A DNA stretch of 64,000 bases from JAISFI01 sp031552335 (lineage in GTDB: Bacteria > Bacteroidota > Bacteroidia > Bacteroidales > Azobacteroidaceae). Below, one piece after another: positions 10,501-17,683 of the stretch. The stretch spans positions 1-64,000 of the forward strand of contig JAVBMQ010000070.1 in assembly GCA_031552335.1 (NCBI GenBank), written 5' to 3'. Every line of letters starts with the position of its first letter. Position 1 is the stretch's first letter. A program made the translations under genes and the position numbers. The notes under the pieces are model-generated. The model worked only from the letters and a program-made list of their open reading frames with translations, had not been told where the DNA came from and ran no database searches.

Positions 10501-10704
10501 GCATGGACAAACAAAATCAGTCCTATTTTCCTCACAGTTATTTCAACCATCCTGGGTTTTATACCTTTTCTGGTAGGAGAATATAAAGAAGCTTTCTGGT
10601 ATCCTTTGGCTGCCGGAACAATTGGAGGAATGATCATTTCATTGTTGGGTACATTCTGCTTTTTACCCCTATTTATGGGAGTTGGAAGGAAGAGAAAAAA
10701 ATAA
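7507..10704 (+). CDS. RND-family inner-membrane efflux pump, second copy
   Basis: 1065 residues. It is a second full-length RND permease, divergent from the first, with TM1 near residues 10-30, a TM2-6 block around residues 335-475, and a TM8-12 block at the C-terminus. TM4 reads ISLTLVIDNTIIMSDQ with Asp405-Asn406, the same positions and residues as in the other pump. TM10 reads AVNANIYILNEY, again without the AcrB-type lysine. With one adaptor and one channel for two pumps, the pair could work as a heteromeric trimer, as MdtB and MdtC do; this is inference. It is the last gene of the operon, and no clear terminator follows before the next promoter at 10727. Confidence 0.87.
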   Translation: MKKSPSHFSIILSFTCLMLVGLALIPLLSVKLSPSQAMPQINVWFSLPGNAARVVEMEATSKLEAMLGRIKGVESIWSTSGNGWGSVNVRLNKYTDIDIARFEASTIIRQTWPSLPQGTSYPSISINRSDNESNGPFLSYTVNAPVNPVVIKQFAENQIKTKLSGIEGINKIEVSGAMPMEWRLTYDDTQLIQTGISAYDIQTAINQYLKRDFWGTVSIEDTEGKKQWIRIAVQPKTEKNQSPDLSKIAVKNINGKIIALNEIANLSHLEQQAQRYYRINGLNSIYLSITADENANQLELSKKIRNELELMKSIFPSGYEIHTGYDATEYIRDEMEKIYFRTGLTLLILLLFILITYRSFKYLLLVIFTLLANISIAVIFYYFLKLEMQLYSLAGITISLTLVIDNTIIMSDQILRRKNMNAFLPVFTATATTIASLVIIFFLDEEIRLNLQDFAYVIIINLTVSLFIALFLVPALMSKLKMGKRKEKKYTHKYLKYRNFILFRHIPSPKRFNIYFMRFYGRFCQLVWKFRVLAIILIIISFGLPVFLLPDKIEKDNQWATWYNDSFGSNTYKEKIKPHVDVILGGTLRLFIQKVYEGSYFTNREETSLHVTATLPNGATIEQMNHLIQRMESYIRQFQEVKQFQTSIDNARRASINIRFTKENQKNSFPYYLKSNLISQSLQLGGGSWGVYGLGDGFNNDVRENAGSYRVKMYGFNYDELYEQAENFKAKLMNHRRIKEVSINSDFSWYKDDYKEFTFKTNKEKLAENNILPTDLFASLSQTFGQNIYAGEIPGEYGMERIVLQSQQSKTYDIWKLQEIPVSNKEKSYKISSLAEIEKTDAPQNITKENQQYRLCLQYEYIGSYEQGKKILERSISEFKEILPLGYSIENDERQWGWNKDNNKQYLLLLLIFVIIYFTCCILFNSFKQPFYVIFVIPISFIGIFLTFYLFKLNFDQGGFASFILLCGTAVNANIYILNEYNHIRNNRKLSPLKAYVKAWTNKISPIFLTVISTILGFIPFLVGEYKEAFWYPLAAGTIGGMIISLLGTFCFLPLFMGVGRKRKK

Positions 10705-10726
10705 GAATTACTTTCTTTTAGATTTA

Positions 10727-10758
10727 TTTGTTTCTACCGAATTCTTTGTCTAATTTTG
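10727..10758 (+). promoter_or_regulatory. Bacteroidota-type promoter for the AspT/YidE-like transporter
   Basis: TTTG at 10727-10730 and TAATTTTG at 10751-10758 are separated by 20 bases, an exact match to the -33/-7 consensus. The expected transcript start is near 10765, some 35 bases ahead of the ATG at 10800. Confidence 0.7.
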
Positions 10759-10799
10759 CGCCCTGAATGATCAAATAATCTCTTATTTCACAAAAAATT

Positions 10800-12473
10800 A
10801 TGGCCTGGTTGAATGACCTTTTCTGGGGCGAAGGAATAGCCCATACTGTATTATTGTTCGCATTCGTAATTGCAATGGGAATTATCCTTGGTAAGATCAA
10901 AGTGTTTGGTATCTCTTTGGGTATCACATTTGTGCTCTTTGTCGGAATTTTAGTCGGCCATTTTGGTTTTCGTGTAAACCATGAGATTCTTCATTTCATG
11001 AAAGAATTCGGATTGATCCTATTCGTCTACTCAGTAGGTTTGCAGGTAGGTCCGGGATTTTTCTCCTCTTTCAAAAAAGGGGGTATCAAATTAAATATGT
11101 TGGCAAGCGGAATTGTATTCCTGGGTATCATTACCACTGTTACCATTCATTTTATTACCGGATTGCCGATTTCCACCATGGTAGGTATCCTTTCCGGAGC
11201 AGTAACCAACACACCAGGATTAGGAGCTGCACAAGAGGCCTACAGAGATATGAATGGAGCACAAGATCCAACCATTGCTTTAGGTTATGCCGTAGCTTAT
11301 CCTCTTGGAGTTGTCGGAATCATTCTTTCTATGATTTTTTTGCGTGGGGTTTTCCGTATCAAACCTGAAGCGGAGTCAGAAGATTTGCAAAATAAAAATG
11401 CAGAAAAAACAGCATCCATGAAAACCTTATCGCTGGTCGTAAAAAATCCGGCCATTGCAGGTAAACCTATTGCTGAAATTGCCGGACTGATAGACCGCAA
11501 GTTTATCTTTTCCCGTGTTTGCCACTCTCCCGGAGAACAAATAGAAATTGCTTCTTCCAATACAATATTGAACCAAAATGATAAAATTTTTATTGTTACC
11601 ACCATACAAGATGCAAAAGCTGTTACCGCATTCATTGGAGAAGAAATTGCCATGGATGAATTAGATTGGAATAAATTAGATAACCAATTGATATCCAGAA
11701 GATTCATGATTTCCAAATCTGAGCTGAACGGCAAAACGATCGGACAACTTAAATTACGCAATACATTCGGAGTAAATATCACCCGGGTGAACCGTTCGGG
11801 TATTGACCTGATTGCACAACCCAACCTGCAATTGCAAATGGGAGACCGCGTAACAGTAGTCGGTACCGAAGTAGCAGTAAAAAATGTAGAACCTGTTCTC
11901 GGAAATAAAATGAAAAGGCTCAACGAACCGAACCTCGTTCCTATTTTCATTGGTATTTTCTTAGGAGTATTATTAGGAAGTATACCTTTCTCCTTCCCAG
12001 GCATTCCACAACCCGTTAAGTTGGGTTTGGCAGGAGGTCCGCTAATCGTTGCGATCCTGATCAGTGTATTCGGTCCGAAATACAAATTAGTCACTTATAC
12101 CACCATGAGCGCCAACCTGATGCTGCGAGAAATAGGTATCTGCCTGTTCCTAGCCTGTGTTGGTATTGGAGCTGGTGAGGGATTTGTTGATACGATTGTA
12201 AATAATAACGGTCTGACATGGGTCGGATTCGGATTTATCATCACTACTTTACCCCTGCTGATCATCGGATTTATTGGTCGCAGGATATATAAATTAAACT
12301 TTTTCACCCTGATGGGATTGATGGCAGGAAGTATGACAGATCCCCCCGCATTGGCATATGCCAACGCCAATGCAGGAAATGATGCCCCAGCCATCAGCTA
12401 TGCCTCTGTGTATCCCTTAACTATGTTTTTAAGGGTACTTTCTGCCCAATTATTGATCCTGATATTTGCATAA
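10800..12473 (+). CDS. AspT/YidE-type transporter with two TrkA-C domains
   Basis: 557 residues. The layout is a hydrophobic block (about residues 10-180), two cytosolic TrkA-C (RCK_C) domains (about 200-285 and 290-370), then a second hydrophobic block (about 385-557). This is the AspT/YidE/YbjL arrangement of the aspartate:alanine exchanger group. The motif SGAVTNTPGLGAAQEA in the first block and AGSMTDPPALAYAN in the second are the paired re-entrant-like signatures of the duplicated permease. Substrate is not evident; Bacteroidota members are usually left as putative transporters. It has its own promoter and a 27-base gap to the next gene, which also has a separate promoter. Confidence 0.82.
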   Translation: MAWLNDLFWGEGIAHTVLLFAFVIAMGIILGKIKVFGISLGITFVLFVGILVGHFGFRVNHEILHFMKEFGLILFVYSVGLQVGPGFFSSFKKGGIKLNMLASGIVFLGIITTVTIHFITGLPISTMVGILSGAVTNTPGLGAAQEAYRDMNGAQDPTIALGYAVAYPLGVVGIILSMIFLRGVFRIKPEAESEDLQNKNAEKTASMKTLSLVVKNPAIAGKPIAEIAGLIDRKFIFSRVCHSPGEQIEIASSNTILNQNDKIFIVTTIQDAKAVTAFIGEEIAMDELDWNKLDNQLISRRFMISKSELNGKTIGQLKLRNTFGVNITRVNRSGIDLIAQPNLQLQMGDRVTVVGTEVAVKNVEPVLGNKMKRLNEPNLVPIFIGIFLGVLLGSIPFSFPGIPQPVKLGLAGGPLIVAILISVFGPKYKLVTYTTMSANLMLREIGICLFLACVGIGAGEGFVDTIVNNNGLTWVGFGFIITTLPLLIIGFIGRRIYKLNFFTLMGLMAGSMTDPPALAYANANAGNDAPAISYASVYPLTMFLRVLSAQLLILIFA

Positions 12474-12496
12474 ATAAGATCCCTTTGTTATCTTTG
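12465..12496 (+). promoter_or_regulatory. Bacteroidota-type promoter, apparently leaderless
   Basis: TTTG at 12465-12468 and TATCTTTG at 12489-12496 are 20 bases apart. The ATG of the next gene is at 12501, only four bases after the -7 box, so the transcript should begin at or next to the start codon. The -33 box sits inside the 3' end of the upstream transporter gene. Confidence 0.65.
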
Positions 12497-12500
12497 TCAC

Positions 12501-13544
12501 ATGCAAAATATCTTCAATCTTCTGGCATATTTACTAACAAAGCATGATTGTGTTATCATTCCGGGCTTTGGAGGTTTTGTAGTGCATTATGAGTCTGCTC
12601 ATTGTGCTGCAGCCGAAGGTTTTTTTGCTCCGCCGACCAACACGATCGGATTGAATACAGATTTATACCACAACGACGGATTGCTGGTAAATTCTCTGAT
12701 GCGCATAGAAAAATCAGACTATAAGACAGCGCATCTCAAAGTCCTGCAATTCGTAGAAGATATCAAAAACACATTAGATACAACCGGAAAGGTACATATG
12801 CCGGAAATCGGAGATATCACTGTTTCCGGAGAAGGAAAATACCTTTTTACCCCCGGAAAAAATATTTCTGCCAATGCCGGGATATATGGACTTTCGGGTT
12901 TTTATCTTCCGATGCTCAATCAACTGGAAACATATTCGGAAGAATCTTCCGTTATGAAGAAAAAGGATAAAAATGTAATACTGATTCCTATTCCAAAAAG
13001 CTTCATTAAAACAGTTGCCAGTGCCGCAGCTATCATTCTGGCTGTATTAATGATTTCATCTCCTATTGATAACAGTAAAATTCCTACACAATATGCGGGT
13101 ATTATAGATCATAATGTTTCAGCACCACAAACACAGGTAAATAATCATAATAATGCGATTGTAAACCTTTTGAGACAAAATGAAAAAATACCTGTTGCAC
13201 AACCTGAAGTAAAAGGACAGGAGAAACAACCGGAAACTATCATTACTCCTGCTGTAGTAAAAGAAGTTGAAGCACCTTCTCCTCCTTCAACACTCAATAC
13301 AAATACCTCTACAAGAAGTTATTATATTATAGTTAGCAGTTCAGAAAGCAGAAGAATGGCAGAAAAATTACTTCCTGAGATTCGTTCCGAACTGACGACT
13401 AAAGCCGAAATTCTCGAAAAACAGGATTTATTCCGTATTTACATCGCAAAATATTCTGATAAGAAAGAAGCTGAATCTTTCTTAGCTCAATTTAGGAGTA
13501 CGCATCCAAAATATGAATCTGCGTGGTTGTTATCTGTAAAATAA
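12501..13544 (+). CDS. HU-CCDC81 and SPOR domain membrane protein
   Basis: 347 residues. The N-terminus (LLAYLLTKHDCVIIPGFGGFVVHYESA, split here as residues 7-33) matches the bacterial HU-CCDC81 domain, a divergent HU-fold pair covering about residues 1-130. One TM segment follows near 173-195 (SFIKTVASAAAIILAVLMIS), then a low-complexity linker, and a C-terminal SPOR domain (about 270-347, beginning YYIIVSSSESRRMAEKLLPE). SPOR domains bind denuded peptidoglycan at division sites, so the protein probably sits in the inner membrane with the SPOR part in the periplasm. The HU-like part would then face the cytoplasm, a possible nucleoid-to-division-site link; that is inference. Start choice is fixed by the domain and the adjacent promoter. 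Confidence 0.82.
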   Translation: MQNIFNLLAYLLTKHDCVIIPGFGGFVVHYESAHCAAAEGFFAPPTNTIGLNTDLYHNDGLLVNSLMRIEKSDYKTAHLKVLQFVEDIKNTLDTTGKVHMPEIGDITVSGEGKYLFTPGKNISANAGIYGLSGFYLPMLNQLETYSEESSVMKKKDKNVILIPIPKSFIKTVASAAAIILAVLMISSPIDNSKIPTQYAGIIDHNVSAPQTQVNNHNNAIVNLLRQNEKIPVAQPEVKGQEKQPETIITPAVVKEVEAPSPPSTLNTNTSTRSYYIIVSSSESRRMAEKLLPEIRSELTTKAEILEKQDLFRIYIAKYSDKKEAESFLAQFRSTHPKYESAWLLSVK

Positions 13545-13605
13545 CAAGACATAAGTAAAAAATCAGGATCAATAAAAATGTCATTAATGCTAAATAATCT
13601 GTATA

Positions 13606-15096
13606 TCAGAATTGAAAATAAATAAACGGCTGTATTTCAGAAGATTTCACCTGTATCACAATCACTATCACAACAACAATTGCAATCGCTTTTATTAATA
13701 AAGGCATTGAAGTAACATATTCCTGGCAGGCCTTTTCCCATTTATCAGGAGCAAAATGCAATAAAAATCCGAGCCCCATCAACGCAAATACGCCTGTATA
13801 CCCAGCCACAAGTCCCGTGAACAATTCCGGATGAAAGGAAGTAATTATCTGTTTCATCATATCAATAGCAGAGTGAAATGAATCTGCGCGGAAAAATATC
13901 CATCCGAAACATACTATATGGAAAGTAAAAATAATACCCAATACCCGCGAAAAGAGTTTCATCTTCTCTCCTGTTGATTTCATTGAAGGAAAAACAGCCA
14001 TAAAAAACTTATGAACAGCCAAAGCTATACCATGTAGAGCGCCCCAACAGATAAATCTCAGGGAAGCTCCATGCCACAAACCGCCAAGCAACATTGTAAT
14101 GAAAAGATTCAGATAAGTCCTCCATTTCCCTTTCCGGTTACCGCCCAGAGAAATATACAAATAATCTTTCAACCATGAAGACAATGATATATGCCAACGA
14201 CGCCAGAATTCCGTAATTGTTGCAGATTTATAAGGAGAATCAAAATTCACATTGAAATGAAATCCCAATAACAATGCAATGCCTATCGCCATATCGGAAT
14301 ACCCTGAAAAATCGCAATAAATCTGGAGCGCATAACCATAAATTCCAAATAAATTTTCAATTCCACTATATAAAGTAGGATTATCGAAAATCCTGTCTAC
14401 AAAATTAACACTGATATAATCTGAAATAACAGCCTTTTTAAACAAACCCGTTACAATCAGAAATACGCCTCTTCCAAACATCTCTTTACTCACCCATAAA
14501 GGTCTATTTATCTGAGGAACAAAATCTTTCGCCCGAACAATTGGTCCGGCCACCAACTGTGGAAAAAAAGATACATAAAAAGCATAATCCGTAAATTTAG
14601 ACAAAGGTTTAAGTTGCCCGCGATAGACATCTATCGAATAACTCAATGATTGAAACGTAAAAAATGAAATTCCTACCGGAAGAAAAATATGTAAAGGATC
14701 AAACGGATGTTTACTTAAATCACAAATAATCTCATAGAAAAAATTGGTATATTTGAAATAAACCAATAAACCAAGGTTGCCTAACAAACTCAGAAAAACC
14801 AAAAATTTTCGTTTATTTTTACCTGGCGTCTGATAAATTTTATGAGCTAATAAAAAATCCATCAAAGAGACGAAAAACAAAAATACAAAATAAACCCCAC
14901 TTGATTTATAATAAAAATAATATGAAAAAAGAAGTACATATAAAATACGCCATTTATCTGCTCGTTTCAACAAAACATATATCAATGAAAATGCAAAAAA
15001 CAAAAACAGGAAACGGCCACGACTAAAAATGAATGGAGCTTGAGGGTCATAGACAAATAATGACTTTATCTTTTCGAGGTCAAAACAAGCATTCAT
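13606..15096 (-). CDS. MBOAT-family O-acyltransferase (AlgI-like)
   Basis: 496 residues, polytopic. Typical AlgI features are visible: YFKYTNFFYEI, LPVGISFFTFQSLSYSIDVYRG, FPQLVAGPIVR, FWRRWHISLSSWLKDYLYISLGGNRKG and GGLWHGASLRFICWGALHG, the last holding the conserved histidines of the active site. The enzyme passes acyl groups, usually acetyl, across the inner membrane to a periplasmic acceptor protein. It is the last gene of a minus-strand operon and overlaps the preceding SGNH gene by four bases (ATGA). The two SGNH proteins upstream are the likely acetyl transfer partners, as AlgJ/AlgX are for AlgI. The modified glycan is not evident. Confidence 0.88.
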   Translation of the reverse strand: MNACFDLEKIKSLFVYDPQAPFIFSRGRFLFLFFAFSLIYVLLKRADKWRILYVLLFSYYFYYKSSGVYFVFLFFVSLMDFLLAHKIYQTPGKNKRKFLVFLSLLGNLGLLVYFKYTNFFYEIICDLSKHPFDPLHIFLPVGISFFTFQSLSYSIDVYRGQLKPLSKFTDYAFYVSFFPQLVAGPIVRAKDFVPQINRPLWVSKEMFGRGVFLIVTGLFKKAVISDYISVNFVDRIFDNPTLYSGIENLFGIYGYALQIYCDFSGYSDMAIGIALLLGFHFNVNFDSPYKSATITEFWRRWHISLSSWLKDYLYISLGGNRKGKWRTYLNLFITMLLGGLWHGASLRFICWGALHGIALAVHKFFMAVFPSMKSTGEKMKLFSRVLGIIFTFHIVCFGWIFFRADSFHSAIDMMKQIITSFHPELFTGLVAGYTGVFALMGLGFLLHFAPDKWEKACQEYVTSMPLLIKAIAIVVVIVIVIQVKSSEIQPFIYFQF

Positions 15097-16367
15097 TGAT
15101 TGATATAATTTACATATGAATTATAAATTGCCTGAAACAACAACTCTCCCTGATAAGCATATCCGGATGCCGTAAAATGAATGCCATCCCGGGCAAATAA
15201 AGCATTCTTCGTCCAGGAACGAGCAGAATTTTTTCCGCCGGTAATTTTAAATAAATCCCAATACGGCAAACCATGGTCATTTGCATACATAACGATCGTA
15301 TTGCGGGCTATTTCTACATTAGGATGAGGAACACGGCTCTTTCTCGATATTCTCCGCCAACTCTCCACAGGGGTTGTCAACAATATAACAGCCTGAGGAG
15401 AAGATGCTTTCAGTTGTTGGACAAGTTCATCTATCTTAGTATAAAAATCAGCGCTTGAAAAACGTTTATCGTAAGCTTCATTAGTCCCCATAGATATGAT
15501 AAAAAGATCAGAATGAAGACTTCCTGTTTGTTCTGCAAACAATTTTTCTCCGGCATAGTCCGAATAATGCGCTCCATTGATACCTATAGCATTATATAAA
15601 ATTCCGGGTTTTCCATTCCTCAATTGCACTCCGTAAAATGAAATTTCTTTTTTATCAGGAGATGAAAATTTCAAATCAATATAGCTTTGTGGTTGTTTCA
15701 GCACAAACCTCTCCTGATACCTGGCATTACTTTTCCGGCATTCAATCAATGATGTATCCAGAATGGAAACCGAAGATGTTTCTGTGTCATAATAAACAAT
15801 CAGATCATCAAACACAGTACCTGTTGCAGAAGTGTCTTCCATATTCATAATTGAAATATTCCCAATGGAATCGTTTATTTGCAGCACCAAACCTGTCAGA
15901 CCAAAAGGAATATGACCAGGTTTAATGCAACGAATGACATTCCAGGATTGAGGCGATGTAATCCGGTAGTTCCTCGGTTCATTCGTACCTGCCAACTTCA
16001 GAGGAGCAATCAGTCCGCGACCTGCATTACCAAAATACGTTTGAAAAAGTCGCCGGATCACAGCAGTCTCAAAATCAGCCTGAATATGTGAATCTCCAAT
16101 ATGTGTAATACTCACTGTATATTCAGCATTTTTTTTCAACCCTCTCAATAAATCAAAAAAAGGTACAAGAGTAGTATCCCCGGCGATCATATTTTTTTCA
16201 CTGCGAGGAAAGGAATATGCACGTTCCATCTGATAATATGGCTCCTTTTTTTCTTTTTGTACAACAACAGCCCATGTAGTCACACAACAAAGCAACAAAG
16301 CCAAACAAATACTACTTTTCCAATAATTTCTGATATGCCGTTTTTTTATCATAGCGTTCTTTTTCAT
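15093..16367 (-). CDS. SGNH/GDSL hydrolase-like protein, AlgX-type partner
   Basis: 424 residues from ATG 16367; an in-frame ATG at 16352 would remove five residues and both are plausible. A single N-terminal signal anchor (SSICLALLLCCVTTWAVVV) places the rest in the periplasm. The catalytic blocks are intact: ITHIGDSHIQAD (Ser of GDS), IISMGTNEAYD (block III Asn), and FARDGIHFTASG (Asp-His of DxxH). It is more likely an acetyltransferase or esterase acting with the MBOAT protein than a free lipase. Its start overlaps the end of the preceding SGNH gene by about 55 bases, and its stop overlaps the MBOAT start by four, which indicates tight translational coupling. Confidence 0.82.
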   Translation of the reverse strand: MKKNAMIKKRHIRNYWKSSICLALLLCCVTTWAVVVQKEKKEPYYQMERAYSFPRSEKNMIAGDTTLVPFFDLLRGLKKNAEYTVSITHIGDSHIQADFETAVIRRLFQTYFGNAGRGLIAPLKLAGTNEPRNYRITSPQSWNVIRCIKPGHIPFGLTGLVLQINDSIGNISIMNMEDTSATGTVFDDLIVYYDTETSSVSILDTSLIECRKSNARYQERFVLKQPQSYIDLKFSSPDKKEISFYGVQLRNGKPGILYNAIGINGAHYSDYAGEKLFAEQTGSLHSDLFIISMGTNEAYDKRFSSADFYTKIDELVQQLKASSPQAVILLTTPVESWRRISRKSRVPHPNVEIARNTIVMYANDHGLPYWDLFKITGGKNSARSWTKNALFARDGIHFTASGYAYQGELLFQAIYNSYVNYINQ

Positions 16368-17679
16368 ACATCATTGTTTCATAAAGTAAACTACCTAAAT
16401 ATTCACCTCCGGAAAAAGTCAGATGCGTATAATCCTTATTGGCTTTTGGAGGTTTTGCATTAACAAAATCAACCATACTATTTTCCCCACCCATAGCCTC
16501 ATATAAATTCCAGAAAACAATACCAGTTTCGGCACAAATAGATTTTTGTACTTCATTCATTGCATGTACTCCCGGCATTGTCTGGTAAGTCCCGTTCTTC
16601 CTCATACTCCTGTCAGGTATTCCAATCATCAGGAAAGAAGTTTCCGGAAAACAAGATTGAAAATATTGAATCGTTTCAATCATATTTTTCTTGAAATTGC
16701 TATACTTTGTTTTATTCGCTTCCATCACATTTAAGCCATACTGAAAAATAAGCAGATCATAATGAGTCAAACGATTGAAAGCTTCCAATTTTTTTTGAGA
16801 AATAGATTTCAACACAAAACCTGCGCTTCCCCTCATGGCAAAATTATCAACCAAAACACCTGTAGTATCTTCCAAAGAGACACCATACACAACCAAACGG
16901 TTATCAAAAGGGAAAGAGAGAGAAATATTGCCACATTTTTCATTAATATCCATACGTTGTAATTCTTCGGATGGAGTGAGAATCACCTGTTTCTGTTCTC
17001 CCTTGTTTATCTTATAGAACATGCTCACTTCTCCTGCCGGTAATGAATAAAACACACTTACCCTTTTACAGGTATCCAATCCTATATTCCGGTTTACTCC
17101 GGCATAATATACCCAGGAATTTCCAGAAGGCACAAAAGCTTCTCCGCTAATACCCAGCATATCTGCCCTGCAATTATTTATCAAAGAATAACTGTTCCAC
17201 CCTCCATAACTATGGATAACTGTTCTCCGGAAACCAGCGGTCGTAGAAGTCAACGGCATCATCCCTACCCCACATCCGCCTAATTTAGATTGAAACTCTG
17301 CCCGCAAATCTCCACTGAAAATATCTCCCTCTGTAAAAGAATCACTGAAGAAAGCAATCCGGACAGGACGATTCAAAGAATCCAAAGCGCCTAACGCCTT
17401 GTAAAAAGCATCTAAACCTGTTTGTTCGGGAGAAAAATCATCAAAACAGGTTAATCCCGTACGACAAGTATCCAACCGGGGTGGTTCCGGTACGAGAACA
17501 AGCGAATCAACACTTTCATCCGGATCATATGAACGAATATCCGACAGGATATCCATTTCCCGCAAATTATATTTTTCAAGCCATGCATCAGGGATATAAT
17601 TCAGGGAAAGCATTAGTAAAATAACTAATCCTGTCAAAAAGAAAACTTTAGGGAGGTAATTTTGAGGTTTTTGAGGCAT
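16312..17679 (-). CDS. SGNH/GDSL hydrolase-like protein, second copy
   Basis: 455 residues with one N-terminal TM anchor (LPKVFFLTGLVILLMLSLNY). The triad is recognisable but drifted: FFSDSFTEGD replaces the GDS block with SDS, FQYGLNVMEA stands for block III, and DYTHLTFSGGEYLG supplies the Asp-His pair. Region VGMMPLTSTTAGFRR resembles the matching RGLIAPLKLAG region of its downstream neighbour, so the two are divergent paralogues. It starts four bases after the phosphoethanolamine-transferase-like gene. A pair of SGNH proteins next to one MBOAT suggests either two acceptors or a two-step relay; this is inference. Confidence 0.78.
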   Translation of the reverse strand: MPQKPQNYLPKVFFLTGLVILLMLSLNYIPDAWLEKYNLREMDILSDIRSYDPDESVDSLVLVPEPPRLDTCRTGLTCFDDFSPEQTGLDAFYKALGALDSLNRPVRIAFFSDSFTEGDIFSGDLRAEFQSKLGGCGVGMMPLTSTTAGFRRTVIHSYGGWNSYSLINNCRADMLGISGEAFVPSGNSWVYYAGVNRNIGLDTCKRVSVFYSLPAGEVSMFYKINKGEQKQVILTPSEELQRMDINEKCGNISLSFPFDNRLVVYGVSLEDTTGVLVDNFAMRGSAGFVLKSISQKKLEAFNRLTHYDLLIFQYGLNVMEANKTKYSNFKKNMIETIQYFQSCFPETSFLMIGIPDRSMRKNGTYQTMPGVHAMNEVQKSICAETGIVFWNLYEAMGGENSMVDFVNAKPPKANKDYTHLTFSGGEYLGSLLYETMMYEKERYDKKTAYQKLLEK

Positions 17680-17683
17680 TTTG

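Noticed and set aside
11297..12094. 265-codon open frame antisense to the AspT/YidE-like transporter gene
   Set aside because: It lies fully opposite a well-supported membrane protein gene, and its residues (Pro/Thr/Ile-rich) mirror the hydrophobic codons of that gene.
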